NCBI RefSeq assembly: GCF_002939185.1
Contig: NZ_POVL01000019.1
Span: 1-64,000, forward strand
Length of the DNA: 64,000 nucleotides
Reading direction: 5' to 3'
Source of the DNA: Enterobacter sichuanensis
Lineage (GTDB): Bacteria; Pseudomonadota; Gammaproteobacteria; Enterobacterales; Enterobacteriaceae
Shown here: in pieces, positions 30,226 through 41,619 of the stretch
Layout: every line of letters starts with the position of its first letter
Position numbering within the stretch: the first letter of the stretch is position 1
Notes under the pieces: generated by a model
What the model saw: only the letters and a program-made list of their open reading frames with translations
What the model was told of the DNA's origin: nothing
Databases searched by the model: none
Program-made: the position numbers and the translations under genes

Positions 30226-31395
30226 TTACTGCCCGTCGAGGCCACGAATAGGCTTAATGGTGGACCAGGCACGGCATGATGGACAATGCCAGTAGAGCGT
30301 ATAGGCGGTGAAACCACATTTCTGGCAACGATAGCGCGGCTTACTGCGCACCTGCTCGCCGACCATGTCGCGCAGGACCATCAGGCTCTCTTTCGCGCGC
30401 CCTTCTTCAGCATCGTTCAGGTGGTAATCCATCAGCTTGTGGAAAACCCGCATGGTCGGATGACGCTGCAGCTGACGGGTAATATAGACCTGGGCAGTAT
30501 CACTCCCCTCATACTGCTCAACCACGTCGGAAAGCATCAGTTCCGCGGTCGCGCCGGTATTCTCTTCCACACAGCGACGCAGGAAGGCCACCCACTCCTC
30601 CTGCTTGCCCAGCTGTTGGTAGCAGGTTTGCAGCATCTCCAGCGTTTCACTGACCAGCTCTTTGTCCTGGTCGATCACCCGCAGCAGGCTTTCAACGGCT
30701 TTGGCGTAGTCACCTTTCGCCATAAAGACACGCCCCATCATGATGGAGATGCGCGCGCTGTTGCGGTCTGCGGCGGCCCCTTTCTTCAGCAACGCCATGG
30801 CTTTGTCCATGTCGTCATTGCCCATCTGCTGAAGGGCAAGCTCGCAGTAGAAATGGGCTATCTCAACGCGCTGCTTGTCTTTACCCAGCTTCACCAGACG
30901 TTCGGCCGTATCAATGGCTTTCTGCCAGTCGCTGGTGGCCTGATATATTTGCAACAGCTGCTGCAGCGCGCCGATGCGGAAATCCGTTTCATCCACCAGT
31001 TGCGAGAACATATCTTCAGCGCGATCGTAGAGCCCTGCGGCCATATAATCCCGCCCCAGTTGTTGTACGGCGAGGAGGCGTTGCTCGTAGGTCAGGGAGG
31101 CGCTTTCCATCAGGGTCTGGTGGATACGAATGGCGCGATCGACCTCGCCGCGCGAGCGGAACAGGTTGCCTAAGGTGAGATGCGCTTCAACGGTCCCGGT
31201 ATCCTCTTTCAGCATGTCGAGGAACAGGTCTACCGCTTTGTCCTGTTGATTACTCAGAAGGAAGTTCACCCCCGCCACGTAGTCGCGGGAGAGACGATTG
31301 GCCTCATCCTGTTTTGTTTGTTGCGCACTTCTGCGGCCCATGTACCAGCCATAGGCTGCGGCGACAGGCAGAAGCAGAAACAACAACTCCAGCAT
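30226..31395 (-). CDS. lapB: Lipopolysaccharide assembly protein LapB (YciM)
   Basis: 389 residues. One N-terminal membrane anchor (LELLFLLLPVAAAYGWYMG), about nine TPR repeats, and a C-terminal rubredoxin-type metal domain (CQKCGFTAYTLYWHCPSC). In E. coli it directs FtsH to degrade LpxC, balancing LPS synthesis. It is 6 bp after lapA on the same strand. Confidence 0.96.
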   Translation of the reverse strand: MLELLFLLLPVAAAYGWYMGRRSAQQTKQDEANRLSRDYVAGVNFLLSNQQDKAVDLFLDMLKEDTGTVEAHLTLGNLFRSRGEVDRAIRIHQTLMESASLTYEQRLLAVQQLGRDYMAAGLYDRAEDMFSQLVDETDFRIGALQQLLQIYQATSDWQKAIDTAERLVKLGKDKQRVEIAHFYCELALQQMGNDDMDKAMALLKKGAAADRNSARISIMMGRVFMAKGDYAKAVESLLRVIDQDKELVSETLEMLQTCYQQLGKQEEWVAFLRRCVEENTGATAELMLSDVVEQYEGSDTAQVYITRQLQRHPTMRVFHKLMDYHLNDAEEGRAKESLMVLRDMVGEQVRSKPRYRCQKCGFTAYTLYWHCPSCRAWSTIKPIRGLDGQ

Positions 31396-31401
31396 CGTCG
31401 A

Positions 31402-31710
31402 TTATTCCTTCACGACCGGCACACCAGAGCTTTCCGGCACGTCGGACGCAGGCGCAATGTTATTTTCGAGTCGTTTAATTTTACGTTCAGCGCGCGCAAG
31501 AGAGACACGGACTTTCAACCAGAACAGACCGCAAACCAGCCAGCCGATGGCAAAGCCCGCAGCAAATAAGACCGCCAGCAGGCTGGACACGCGATACTCG
31601 CCCTGAGCCAGCAGATAGTTAAACGTCACCTGTTGATCGTTTTGTGCACCCAATGTGACTGAAATGACAAAAATCGCCAAGACCAGTAAGAAAATGAGTA
31701 AATATTTCAC
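31402..31710 (-). CDS. lapA: Lipopolysaccharide assembly protein LapA (YciS)
   Basis: 102 residues from the GTG at 31710 (preceded by GGGAAG), matching the E. coli length; an ATG at 31734 would add eight non-conserved residues. It has two membrane helices (YLLIFLLVLAIFVISVTLG and LAVLFAAGFAIGWLVCGLFW) and a short cytoplasmic coiled coil. It is cotranscribed with lapB. Confidence 0.92.
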   Translation of the reverse strand: MKYLLIFLLVLAIFVISVTLGAQNDQQVTFNYLLAQGEYRVSSLLAVLFAAGFAIGWLVCGLFWLKVRVSLARAERKIKRLENNIAPASDVPESSGVPVVKE

Positions 31711-31858
31711 ATTACTTCCCGTTATGTGGTTCAAGCGAATAAAGTGTGTTCAACTCACCGCAATCAGCCTTATAAACTACCATTTTAGTGACGGGCGCGA
31801 AACGGAAAAAGTGACGCGCCAGTCATGGATTTATGGGCATAATACGGAATATCAACCG

Positions 31859-32626
31859 TCAGGCGTCGTTTTGCTCCCGTTCAGCTATTTCTTGTTTCTC
31901 TTCTGGCGGTGGCGTAAGCGGCCCGCAGAAGCGTTCAGCAAGCCAGGTCGCCAGCGTCACCAGCATCCATGAGAGAAGCGTAGCGACGACCAGGTCCCGT
32001 GGCCAGTGCATCCCCAGCAGTAAGCGGCTCCCCATCACCCCTGTTGCCCAGACCAGCAGAATCGCGATGGTGACCGTCCGGCGTCGTGGCCAAAGCAGCC
32101 CGACCCCCAGTAATGCCCAGCTGGCCGCAAACATGGTGTGACCGGAAGGAAACGCGAACCCGGTCTCTTTTTGCCAGTGTTTACGCAAGAACCTTGGGAT
32201 ATCCTGCTGTTCCGAAAGCTGTTCCTTTACCAGCGCCCCGCGATCTTTACGCTTTAAAGTGTAGAACTCATCGACAGGAATATGATGTGCTTTTTCCAGC
32301 CAGACGACAAAAGGTCGCGGCTCCTGAACGCGATCTTTTACCCAGGACTTAACGCCCTGACCAATAACGATCGCTCCCGCGAGGATCGCAAACAGCATCA
32401 GCGCCGCGCGCAGACGAAAGCGCAGGCACCACAGGAACCAGGCACAGAGAAGCACATGAGTAATAATTCCCCACGGCTGGGTCACCGTCTCCGTAATCCA
32501 GTATAACGTTTTCAGCCACGCGGTATTGTGCCCGGGCTGCCACATCCAGCCTGAAACCCATACGGCCAGAGGCATAATCAGTAAAATGGCCGCACCTGCT
32601 GCCGTACGTCTGGCGATTGAAAGCAT
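31859..32626 (-). CDS. pgpB: Phosphatidylglycerophosphatase B / undecaprenyl-PP phosphatase PgpB
   Basis: PAP2-family integral membrane phosphatase, 255 residues from the ATG at 32626 (AAGGAGAAGAC before it). The three phosphatase motifs are present: KDRVQEPRP, PSGHTMFAA and SRLLLGMHWPRD. It dephosphorylates PGP, undecaprenyl-PP and related lipid phosphates on the periplasmic side. It is followed by the lapA promoter region. Confidence 0.95.
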   Translation of the reverse strand: MLSIARRTAAGAAILLIMPLAVWVSGWMWQPGHNTAWLKTLYWITETVTQPWGIITHVLLCAWFLWCLRFRLRAALMLFAILAGAIVIGQGVKSWVKDRVQEPRPFVVWLEKAHHIPVDEFYTLKRKDRGALVKEQLSEQQDIPRFLRKHWQKETGFAFPSGHTMFAASWALLGVGLLWPRRRTVTIAILLVWATGVMGSRLLLGMHWPRDLVVATLLSWMLVTLATWLAERFCGPLTPPPEEKQEIAEREQNDA

Positions 32627-32823
32627 GTCTTCTCCTTTTTCGCTAAGCGTCACAATCATAACTGAAATTTATCCGCCGGGTGGAGATGTCGGATCGTGCG
32701 TTTAACGTTCATATAGCGTGGCGCCCATTAGGCGAACATGCCGGGCTTGTGGCAAAATGAACAGATACAGAAAGTAAAACAGGGCCAGGACACGAAACGT
32801 GTCAGCCTACTCTGGAGAATCAC

Positions 32824-33414
32824 ATGCAGCTTAAACGTGTGGCAGAAGCCAAACTGCCAACCCCATGGGGCGATTTCCTGATGGTCGGATTTGAAGAACT
32901 GGCAACCGGACAGGATCATGTCGCACTGGTTTATGGCGACATTTCAGGGCAGACGCCGGTGCTGTCCCGTGTACATTCGGAGTGTCTTACCGGCGATGCA
33001 CTGTTCAGCCTGCGCTGTGATTGTGGTTTCCAGTTGGAAGCGGCCCTCTCTCATATTGCTGAAGAAGGCCGTGGTGTGCTGCTTTATCACCGTCAGGAAG
33101 GCCGCAATATTGGTCTGTTGAATAAAATCCGCGCTTACGCGCTTCAGGACCAGGGCTACGATACGGTTGAAGCGAATCATCAACTCGGTTTCGCCGCTGA
33201 TGAGCGTGATTTCACCCTGTGTGCCGATATGTTCAAACTGCTGGGCGTGGATGAAGTTCGGCTGCTGACCAACAACCCCAAAAAAGTGGAGATCCTGACC
33301 GAAGCGGGGATCAACATTGTCGAGCGTGTTCCGCTGATTGTCGGCCGTAACCCGAAAAACGCCCACTATCTCGATACCAAAGCCGCCAAGATGGGCCATC
33401 TTCTGAAAGAGTGA
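32824..33414 (+). CDS. ribA: GTP cyclohydrolase II
   Basis: First committed step of riboflavin synthesis from GTP. 196 residues; zinc ligands C54, C65 and C67 in [17 protein letters not shown]; the catalytic region [17 protein letters not shown] follows. CTCTGGAGAATCAC precedes the ATG. It is divergent from pgpB and convergent with acnA. Confidence 0.97.
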   Translation: MQLKRVAEAKLPTPWGDFLMVGFEELATGQDHVALVYGDISGQTPVLSRVHSECLTGDALFSLRCDCGFQLEAALSHIAEEGRGVLLYHRQEGRNIGLLNKIRAYALQDQGYDTVEANHQLGFAADERDFTLCADMFKLLGVDEVRLLTNNPKKVEILTEAGINIVERVPLIVGRNPKNAHYLDTKAAKMGHLLKE

Positions 33415-33418
33415 TGTA

Positions 33419-33448
33419 AAAAAGCCCGGCACAGGCCGGGCTCATTTC
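33419..33448. terminator. Bidirectional terminator between ribA and acnA
   Basis: Stem AGCCCGGC/GCCGGGCT (33423-33430, 33435-33442). On the minus strand it ends in a run of T, so it is strong for acnA; the ribA tail is CATTTCAT. Confidence 0.8.
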
Positions 33449-33449
33449 A

Positions 33450-36125
33450 TCAGTCCAGCATCTTACGAATCACATAATGTAAAATGCCGTCGTTCTGGTA
33501 ATAGGTCAACTCGGTGGCCGTATCAATACGACACCGGCATTCTACCACCTCGGTTTTCCCGTCTGCCCGCGTTAATTTCACCGGCACCGTTTTCCCCGGC
33601 GCCAGGTTTTGCAGCCCGCTGATGTCAATCTGCTCTTCCCCCGTCAGGCCCAGGGTTTTGCGCGTCACGCCCTGCGGGAACTCAAGCGGCAGGATCCCCA
33701 TGCCAATCAGATTCGACCGGTGAATACGTTCGAACGATTCCGCGATAACCACGCGCACGCCAAGCAGGCGCGGACCTTTCGCTGCCCAGTCACGGCTTGA
33801 GCCAGAACCGTACTCTTTCCCGGCGATCACCGCCAGCGGCGTACCTTGCTGCTGATATTTGACGGCCGCGTCATAAATCGAAACGACTTCCGTTCCCGGC
33901 AGAAGACGCGTCATGCCCCCTTCCACACCCGGTACCATTTCATTACGAATACGGATGTTAGCAAACGTGCCGCGCATCATGATTTCATGGTTACCACGGC
34001 GCGAACCGTAGGAGTTAAAATCACGGCGCTCTACGCCACGGCTTTGCAGATAGCGGCCTGCAGGGCTATCGGCTTTGATACTCCCCGCCGGAGAGATATG
34101 GTCAGTCGTGACAGAATCCCCCAGCATCGCCAGGATGCGCGCGCCGTGAATATCCTTGAGCGGCGCCGGCTCGGCCAGCATCTCATCAAAGAATGGCGAC
34201 AGACGAATATAGGTCGAGTCATCCTGCCAGTCATAGGTATCCGAACCTGCAACGTTAATGGCTTTCCATTCCGGCGTGCCTTCAAAGACTTCCGCATACT
34301 CCTTGCGGAACATCTCGGTGGAGACCTTTTCAACGGCCAGCGCGATTTCCCGCGAAGACGGCCAGATATCTTTCAGATAAACAGGGTCATTCTTGCGATC
34401 GTGACCAATCGGATCGGTCACGAGATTGATATTCATATTCCCTGCCAGCGCATAAGCCACCACCAGCGGCGGCGAGGCAAGCCAGTTGGTTTTTACCAGC
34501 GGATGAATGCGCCCTTCAAAGTTACGGTTCCCGGAAAGCACAGCGCCAACCGTCAGGTCGCCCTGCTTAATCGCCGTTTCAATCGGCTCAGGCAGCGGAC
34601 CGGAGTTACCAATACAGGTCGTACAGCCGTAGCCCACGAGGTTAAAGCCCAGCTCGTCAAGATACGGCGTCAGTTTGGCCTGGGCGAGGTAATCCGACAC
34701 CACTTTGGAACCCGGTGCCAGCGAGGCCTTGACCCACGGCTGGGGTTTGAGCCCAAGCTCGACCGCTTTTTTTGCCAGCAAACCGGCAGCCATCAATACG
34801 CTGGGGTTCGACGTGTTGGTGCAGGAGGTAATGGCGGCAATCACCACCGCGCCGTCCGGAAGCTGATACTGATGACCGTTCAGAACATAGTCGACTGGAC
34901 GATGGTCTTTCTTCGCCACGTTCACTTCCAGCTCATTGCTGGCGGTAAACGCTTTCGGCACATCGGTCAGTGCGACGCGATCCTGGGGACGTTTAGGCCC
35001 GGCGAGGCTCGCCTCTACCGTTCCCATGTCCAGCTCCAGCGTACTCGTAAATACTGGCTCATCACCAGGATTTCGCCACATACCCTGAGCTTTGGTATAT
35101 GCCTCTACCAGCGCCACCTGCTCTTCACTGCGGCCACTGAGGCGCATATATTCCAGCGTGACGTCATCGATAGGGAAAAAGCCGCAGGTCGCGCCATATT
35201 CCGGCGCCATATTGGCGATGGTGGCGCGGTCAGCCAGCGGCAGCGAATCCAGTCCGTCTCCGTAGAACTCAACAAACTTGCCCACCACGCCGTGTTTACG
35301 CAGCATCTGAGTGACGGTGAGCACCAGATCGGTGGCGGTAATGCCTTCGGACAACTTGCCGGTCAGCTTGAAGCCCACCACATCAGGGATGAGCATTGAG
35401 ACCGGCTGGCCGAGCATAGCGGCTTCCGCTTCAATACCGCCTACGCCCCAGCCCAGCACACCCAGACCGTTGATCATGGTGGTATGCGAGTCCGTGCCTA
35501 CCAGCGTGTCCGGGTAAGCCACCCACTCTTTATCCTGTAATTCACTCCAGACGGCTTTACCCAGATATTCAAGGTTCACCTGGTGACAAATACCGGTTCC
35601 AGGCGGGACCACGCTAAACCGGCTGAACGCCTGCTGTCCCCACTTCAGAAAGACGTAGCGCTCGTGGTTACGCTCCATCTCCAGACGGACGTTCTCGCCA
35701 AAGGCATCGTCATCGCCGAAGTGATCTACGGTGACGGAGTGGTCAATGACAAGATCAACCGGGGAGAGTGGATTCACTTTTGCCGTGTCACCCCCGAGGC
35801 GCTTAACGGCCTCGCGCATGGCGGCTAAATCAACCACCGCAGGAACGCCGGTAAAGTCCTGCATCAGGACCCTTGCTGGGCGGTAGGCGATTTCTCTGTC
35901 GGCATGGGCATTCTTGAGCCACCCTGCCAGTGCCTGGATATCTTCGAGGGTAACGGAGTCACCATCCTGCCAGCGCAGGAGGTTTTCAAGTAAAACTTTC
36001 AATGACTTGGGTAAACGCGAAATGTCCCCAAGCGTTCTGGCAGCCAGCGGCAGGCTGTAGTAATGCCAGGTTTTATTTTCTGCCTGTAATGTGTCCTTAC
36101 TGGCTTCGCGTAGGGTTAACGACAT
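33450..36125 (-). CDS. acnA: Aconitate hydratase A
   Basis: Citrate-isocitrate interconversion in the TCA cycle; AcnA is the stress and stationary-phase isozyme. 891 residues from the ATG at 36125 after AAGGAGGAGCTT; the frame to 36143 is not conserved. The [4Fe-4S] ligands are one cysteine in [11 protein letters not shown] and two in [29 protein letters not shown] is the swivel-domain active site. Confidence 0.97.
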   Translation of the reverse strand: MSLTLREASKDTLQAENKTWHYYSLPLAARTLGDISRLPKSLKVLLENLLRWQDGDSVTLEDIQALAGWLKNAHADREIAYRPARVLMQDFTGVPAVVDLAAMREAVKRLGGDTAKVNPLSPVDLVIDHSVTVDHFGDDDAFGENVRLEMERNHERYVFLKWGQQAFSRFSVVPPGTGICHQVNLEYLGKAVWSELQDKEWVAYPDTLVGTDSHTTMINGLGVLGWGVGGIEAEAAMLGQPVSMLIPDVVGFKLTGKLSEGITATDLVLTVTQMLRKHGVVGKFVEFYGDGLDSLPLADRATIANMAPEYGATCGFFPIDDVTLEYMRLSGRSEEQVALVEAYTKAQGMWRNPGDEPVFTSTLELDMGTVEASLAGPKRPQDRVALTDVPKAFTASNELEVNVAKKDHRPVDYVLNGHQYQLPDGAVVIAAITSCTNTSNPSVLMAAGLLAKKAVELGLKPQPWVKASLAPGSKVVSDYLAQAKLTPYLDELGFNLVGYGCTTCIGNSGPLPEPIETAIKQGDLTVGAVLSGNRNFEGRIHPLVKTNWLASPPLVVAYALAGNMNINLVTDPIGHDRKNDPVYLKDIWPSSREIALAVEKVSTEMFRKEYAEVFEGTPEWKAINVAGSDTYDWQDDSTYIRLSPFFDEMLAEPAPLKDIHGARILAMLGDSVTTDHISPAGSIKADSPAGRYLQSRGVERRDFNSYGSRRGNHEIMMRGTFANIRIRNEMVPGVEGGMTRLLPGTEVVSIYDAAVKYQQQGTPLAVIAGKEYGSGSSRDWAAKGPRLLGVRVVIAESFERIHRSNLIGMGILPLEFPQGVTRKTLGLTGEEQIDISGLQNLAPGKTVPVKLTRADGKTEVVECRCRIDTATELTYYQNDGILHYVIRKMLD

Positions 36126-36253
36126 AAGCTCCTCCTTAATCACAGAGATGTCCCGACAATCATCAGGGCTGTAATTAAAGATAACACAAAGATGTCGTAA
36201 CGTTTTGATAACAACCCAAATTGATAAATTTCGGACTGGTCCAGAAGGGAGGA

Positions 36254-36280
36254 AACAAAAAACCCCGCCGTAGCGAGGTT
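36254..36280 (-). terminator. ymiC terminator
   Basis: On the minus strand, AACCTCGC-TACG-GCGGGGTT (one G-T pair) followed by TTTTTTG. It lies just after ymiC and upstream of acnA. Confidence 0.75.
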
Positions 36281-36287
36281 TTACAAT

Positions 36288-36389
36288 TTAGCTTAGGGCC
36301 AGCCAGATGAGTTGGCTCCAGAACAGAATCGACACGGTAAAAACGCCGATCCATGACCAGTATTTGTGAGACGTCATGTTATTCATCAT
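36288..36389 (-). CDS. ymiC: Small membrane protein, YmiC-like
   Basis: A 33-codon frame: MMNNMTSHKYWSWIGV, then one hydrophobic helix (FTVSILFWSQLIWLALS). Size, position between acnA and yciX, and the KYWSW-helix layout fit E. coli YmiC (about 31 residues). The ribosome site is weak (GGTGTCCCT). A terminator follows directly, supporting a real transcript. Function unknown. Confidence 0.6.
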   Translation of the reverse strand: MMNNMTSHKYWSWIGVFTVSILFWSQLIWLALS

Positions 36390-36523
36390 AGGGACACCAG
36401 GCATTATTTATAAAAAGTTCCGAGGTTTGTCCTCAGCGCTATATTGCTGATGTGTATTTATTAAAGAGTACAAAGGTGCAGAGTCTTATTCAGACTATTT
36501 GCATCGTTACGCAATAAACTAAA

Positions 36524-36694
36524 TTATTGTTTTTTGGGTTCGTCTTCTGCGAACACATCAATAAACGCTTGCTGCTGCGGCGTCAGTTTCCAGGACGCGG
36601 GGACAACCGTCACCGGTGCTTTACGCCCTCTGTGGCCATTGTCACGATGCTGACACATCTGTTTCACCGAAGCTGTACGAACCGTCACTGCCAT
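36524..36694 (-). CDS. yciX: Small conserved protein YciX
   Basis: 56 residues from the ATG at 36694 (TTGGGGTTAAAT before it): basic N-terminal half with QMCQHRDNGHRGRKAPVTVV, then WKLTPQQQAFIDVFAEDEPKKQ. No membrane segment or known domain. It is the YciX counterpart downstream of ymiA, with a 2-nt gap. Function unknown. The longer frame to 36739 reads through the end of ymiA in another phase and is rejected. Confidence 0.75.
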   Translation of the reverse strand: MAVTVRTASVKQMCQHRDNGHRGRKAPVTVVPASWKLTPQQQAFIDVFAEDEPKKQ

Positions 36695-36696
36695 AT

Positions 36697-36837
36697 TTAA
36701 CCCCAATATTTCCAGGCCAGGAGAGCAACAGCCACCCAAAACAGGGCGGAGACGAGAAAGACCGCCAGCCAGGCTTTACGCTTGAGCGCAGGATCCCTTT
36801 GCGGTTCTTCACTTCCTGAAGGCATTGCTAACCTCAT
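36697..36837 (-). CDS. ymiA: Small membrane protein YmiA
   Basis: 46 residues, MRLAMPSGSEEPQRDPALKR, then a single membrane helix (AWLAVFLVSALFWVAVALLAW) and KYWG. Length and sequence match E. coli YmiA closely. It is probably cotranscribed with yciX. Function unknown. Confidence 0.85.
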   Translation of the reverse strand: MRLAMPSGSEEPQRDPALKRKAWLAVFLVSALFWVAVALLAWKYWG

Positions 36838-37138
36838 ACAATCGACATCGCTTATCATTTAGGACCAAACAATTGGTACAATTAATCATCTGTTGAGATA
36901 AATCCTAAAGAAACTTTAGCCGAAAAGCCAGTGAATTTACGCATCGGGAGGTATGAAATATTCAATCTTTTGACCAGAAATAAATAATTGAAAAGAAAAA
37001 TTTGCGAAGCCGTAAAATAGTTTCTACTTTTGTCGCCAATTCACGACATTAAAACCACACAAAATAAAAGGCTAATGACATTATATGGCAGGGAGGGTAG
37101 ATGATGATAATTCTAATTTAGCTTTGAGGGGTTATTTC
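36838..37138. other. AT-rich non-coding region between cysB and ymiA
   Basis: About 300 bp with no conserved coding frame. It should carry the ymiA-yciX promoter. No repeat or RNA gene was recognised. Confidence 0.5.
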
Positions 37139-37165
37139 GGTATCTTTCCGCAGGGGAAAGATACC
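37139..37165 (-). terminator. Hairpin after cysB
   Basis: An 11-bp perfect stem (GGTATCTTTCC/GGAAAGATACC) with a GCAGG loop, 9 bp past the cysB stop. The minus-strand tail is GAAATAACC, so termination may be inefficient. Confidence 0.5.
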
Positions 37166-37173
37166 GGGAGTGA

Positions 37174-38163
<990 letters not shown>

Positions 38164-38282
38164 TTAGCGCATGCGGTCAATCGCTTAAGACGATTTAATA
38201 ATAAGAAACAGGTTAACTATAACCACTATATCATTTATAGCCTGACTGTATAGTACGGAACAAAAAATAATAACAAGGCAAT

Positions 38283-38312
38283 AAAAAAGGGCCGGAAAGC
38301 CGGCCCTTTTGC
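38283..38312 (-). terminator. topA terminator
   Basis: Stem GGGCCGG/CCGGCCC (38289-38295, 38300-38306), flanked by A and T runs. On the minus strand it ends in TTTTTTAT. Confidence 0.8.
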
Positions 38313-38335
38313 AGGTAAGTTACGGTAAGGGAAGA

Positions 38336-40933
38336 TTATTTCTTGCCTTCAACCCATTTGCCATCGACAAAGAAGGCTGACCATCCGGTCGCTTTACCCT
38401 CTTTCTCTGCCGCCACATACTGCTGCTTCGTTTTACGGCTAAAACGTACCACGGTTTTGTTGCCTTCCGGATCCTGCTGAGGCGCATCGGCCAGGTAACG
38501 CAGTTTCTCAGGCAGACGATCGCGGAAACGGTGTAACTCTTCCACCAGCGGCGCGCGAGTTTCGCGCGATTTCGGGAACGTGTTGGCTGCAAGGAAAACC
38601 CCTGCAGCGCCATCACGCAGCACGAAATAGGCATCGGATTTCTCACACGGTAACTCTGGCAGCGGAACCGGGTCTTCCTTCGGCGGAGCCACTTCACCGT
38701 TACGCAGAATTTTGCGCGTGTTTTTACACTCGTCGTTGGTGCAGGCCATGTACTTCCCGAAACGCCCCATTTTCAGGTGCATTTCAGAACCACACTTCTC
38801 GCACTCTACAATCGGACCGTCATAGCCTTTAATGCGGAACTCACCCTCTTCGATCTCATAGCCGTCACACGTTGGGTTATTACCGCAGACGTGCAATTTA
38901 CGTTTTGGATCGATCAGGTAGCTGTCCATTGCCGTGCCGCATTTTTTGCAGCGGCGTTTGGCTCGCAGGGCGTTGGTTTCTGCATCATCACCTTCCAGCA
39001 CGTTGAGAACTTCATTCTCAGGCACCAGGTTGATGGTGGTTTTGCAGCGCTCTTTGGGCGACAGCGCATAGCCGGAGCAGCCGAGGAATACACCTGTTGT
39101 TGCGGTGCGGATCCCCATCTTGCGGCCACAGGTTGGGCAGTCGATGCTGGTCAGGACCATCTGGTTAGGCAGCATGCCGCCCTCTTCCGGATCCTTCTCC
39201 GCTTTTTCAAGCTGGTCGGTGAAGTCACTGAAGAAGCTATCGAGTACTTTTTTCCACTCTGCCTGATGGCTGGCAACCTGGTCGAGGCTGTCTTCCATTT
39301 GCGCGGTGAAATCGTAGTTCATCAACTCGCGGAAGTTGGCTTCCAGGCGGTCGGTGACGATCTCCCCCATTTTTTCCGCATAGAAACGACGGTTTTCAAC
39401 ACGTACGTAACCACGGTCCTGAATCGTCGAGATGATGGACGCGTAGGTTGACGGACGGCCAATACCGCGTTTTTCCAGCTCTTTTACCAGCGAGGCTTCG
39501 CTAAAGCGCGCAGGTGGTTTGGTGAAGTGCTGAGCCGGGATCAGCTCGACCAGAGACAGTTCGTCCCCTTTGTTCACCGCAGGCAGCGTCCGGTCTTCAT
39601 CACCTTTACGCAGCGCGGGCATCACTTTCGTCCAGCCGTCGAAGCGCAGGATGCGACCGCGCGCCTTGAGACGGAAATCCCCCGCGCCGACGGTCAGCGT
39701 GGTGGAATCGTACTGCGCTGGCGTCATCTGACACGCCACGAACTGACGCCAGATCAGCTGATACAGCTTCTGCGCGTCCGCTTCCATATCCTTCAGCGAT
39801 TCGGCTAACACAGAGACATCAGAAGGACGAATTGCTTCGTGCGCTTCCTGGGAATTTTCTTTGCTGGCGAACTGGTTGGCTGTTTCCGGCAGGTATTTCT
39901 TGCCGAAATTGTCACTGATATAGCCACGCACCATGTTAACCGCATCCTGGCTCAGGTTAGTTGAGTCAGTACGCATATAGGTGATGTAACCCGCTTCATA
40001 CAGGCGCTGGGCCATCATCATGGTTTTCTTCACGCCGTAACCCAGACGGGTACTTGCCGCCTGTTGCAGCGTGGAGGTAATAAACGGCGCCCCAGGCTTA
40101 CTGCTGGTCGGTTTATCTTCTCGTTCCAGTACCTGATAGCGTGCTTTTTCCAGCAGCGCGACAGCGGCCATGGTCTGGTCGCGGTTTTCAGGACGGAAAG
40201 GCTTGTCGTTCTGATGGCTGACCTGCAGCGGCAGTGCATCACCGCCCGGCGTGGTCACATTGGCATCGACTTCCCAGAACTCTTCTGGCACGAAGGCTTT
40301 AATTTCGCGTTCACGCTCAACGACCAGACGCACGGCGACGGATTGCACGCGACCGGCGGACAGGCCACGGGCAATCTTCTTCCACAGCAGCGGAGAGACC
40401 ATATAACCCACAACGCGGTCCATAAAGCGACGCGCCTGCTGCGCGTTGACACGGTCGATATTCAGCTCGCCCGGCTTTTCAAACGCCTGACGAATCGCAT
40501 TCTTTGTAATTTCGTTAAACACTACACGGCTGTAGCGTTTGTCATCACCCCCGATCACTTCCCGCAGGTGCCATGCAATGGCCTCCCCTTCGCGGTCAAG
40601 GTCGGTTGCGAGATAGATATGGTCTGCTTTTTCAGCAAGCTGCTTCAGTTCGTTAACGACTTTTTCTTTTCCTGGCAGCACTTCATAGTGTGCATCCCAG
40701 TTATGCCATGGGTTAACACCCATGCGGTTGACAAGCGCGCTACGTTCATCCTTTTTAGGCTTTTTAGCCCCTTTGGTGGAGGTAGAGTCTGCGCTCTTTT
40801 TGCTGGCTGAGCCACTGGTCGGCAAATCGCGGATATGACCGACGCTGGACTTAACCACGTAGTCATTACCCAGATACTTATTGATCGTTTTGGCTTTTGC
40901 CGGGGACTCAACGATGACGAGAGCTTTACCCAT
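38336..40933 (-). CDS. topA: DNA topoisomerase I
   Basis: Relaxes negative supercoils by single-strand cleavage. 865 residues from the ATG at 40933 after AAAGGTGAAT; the GTG two codons earlier is rejected. TOPRIM domain at the N-terminus ([24 protein letters not shown]), active-site Tyr319 in YITYMRTDS, and C-terminal zinc ribbons visible as repeated CxxC pairs ([25 protein letters not shown]). Confidence 0.97.
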   Translation of the reverse strand: MGKALVIVESPAKAKTINKYLGNDYVVKSSVGHIRDLPTSGSASKKSADSTSTKGAKKPKKDERSALVNRMGVNPWHNWDAHYEVLPGKEKVVNELKQLAEKADHIYLATDLDREGEAIAWHLREVIGGDDKRYSRVVFNEITKNAIRQAFEKPGELNIDRVNAQQARRFMDRVVGYMVSPLLWKKIARGLSAGRVQSVAVRLVVEREREIKAFVPEEFWEVDANVTTPGGDALPLQVSHQNDKPFRPENRDQTMAAVALLEKARYQVLEREDKPTSSKPGAPFITSTLQQAASTRLGYGVKKTMMMAQRLYEAGYITYMRTDSTNLSQDAVNMVRGYISDNFGKKYLPETANQFASKENSQEAHEAIRPSDVSVLAESLKDMEADAQKLYQLIWRQFVACQMTPAQYDSTTLTVGAGDFRLKARGRILRFDGWTKVMPALRKGDEDRTLPAVNKGDELSLVELIPAQHFTKPPARFSEASLVKELEKRGIGRPSTYASIISTIQDRGYVRVENRRFYAEKMGEIVTDRLEANFRELMNYDFTAQMEDSLDQVASHQAEWKKVLDSFFSDFTDQLEKAEKDPEEGGMLPNQMVLTSIDCPTCGRKMGIRTATTGVFLGCSGYALSPKERCKTTINLVPENEVLNVLEGDDAETNALRAKRRCKKCGTAMDSYLIDPKRKLHVCGNNPTCDGYEIEEGEFRIKGYDGPIVECEKCGSEMHLKMGRFGKYMACTNDECKNTRKILRNGEVAPPKEDPVPLPELPCEKSDAYFVLRDGAAGVFLAANTFPKSRETRAPLVEELHRFRDRLPEKLRYLADAPQQDPEGNKTVVRFSRKTKQQYVAAEKEGKATGWSAFFVDGKWVEGKK

Positions 40934-41332
40934 ATTCACCTTTACCTAATTTAATTCTTCCAGGAATACGCCGCACGTTGATTTCCCTTCCGCTGACGAC
41001 GAGCCAATGATATTGCGACTGCGTCAGGAGATATCAACCCCTTTGTCTTACCGGGCATCAAAGAAAACACGCCCAGGTGATTGAGTTCTCGGGTATTTTT
41101 CTCACATCTCGTGTAATTCGTGACGAATTCCCGGTCGAATGTCAAGCAATTCTGTTGCCAGAATGACGAAAGCGCACACTCTACCTGATAAAATTCGTTA
41201 CGCAACTTTATTAGCATGCAAAAGCAAATCCTGCCAGCCACGCCCCCGCACCTTATCCCCTCACAATACAGGGAAAATTTGCCCCCAAAGCGCCCCCGGC
41301 GTAGACTATTGTCACTGTTTAAGGAGTGGATT
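40934..41332. other. Divergent regulatory region between topA and yciN
   Basis: About 400 bp without a supported gene; in E. coli the corresponding region carries several topA promoters. A long reverse frame over 40951-41532 runs antisense through yciN and has no family features. Confidence 0.5.
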
Positions 41333-41584
41333 ATGCAGAATACGACCCAACCCATTGACCGAGCCTCTCTGCTTATCGAAGCAAACAAGCTTATCCGTGA
41401 CCATGAAGACACGCTGGCGGGCATTGAAGCCACCGGCGTAGAGCAGCGTAATGGCGTGCTGGTGTTCAGCGGTGAATACTTCCTTGACGAACAGGGGTTA
41501 CCGACCCCGAAAAGCACCGCCGTGTTTAACATGTTTAAATACCTGGCGCATACGCTTTCAGAGAAATATCACCTGGTCGATTAA
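41333..41584 (+). CDS. yciN: Small conserved protein YciN
   Basis: 83 residues as in E. coli, starting at 41333 after AAGGAGTGGATT. Conserved core [35 protein letters not shown]. Soluble; function unknown. An in-frame extension to 41216 is not conserved. It converges on sohB. Confidence 0.9.
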   Translation: MQNTTQPIDRASLLIEANKLIRDHEDTLAGIEATGVEQRNGVLVFSGEYFLDEQGLPTPKSTAVFNMFKYLAHTLSEKYHLVD

Positions 41585-41587
41585 CGC

Positions 41588-41619
41588 AAAACGCGAGGCA
41601 CAAGCCTCGCGTTTTTGTT
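41588..41619. terminator. Bidirectional terminator between yciN and sohB
   Basis: Stem ACGCGAGGC/GCCTCGCGT with ACAA loop, T-run on the plus strand (TTTTTG) and TTTTG on the minus strand. Confidence 0.8.

Noticed and set aside
33846-35399. 517-codon plus-strand frame inside acnA
   Set aside because: Arg/His/Gln-rich shadow of acnA on the opposite strand, as is common in GC-rich genes.
40951-41532. 193-codon reverse frame between topA and yciN
   Set aside because: It runs antisense through yciN, has no family features and no ribosome site; the region is a regulatory interval.
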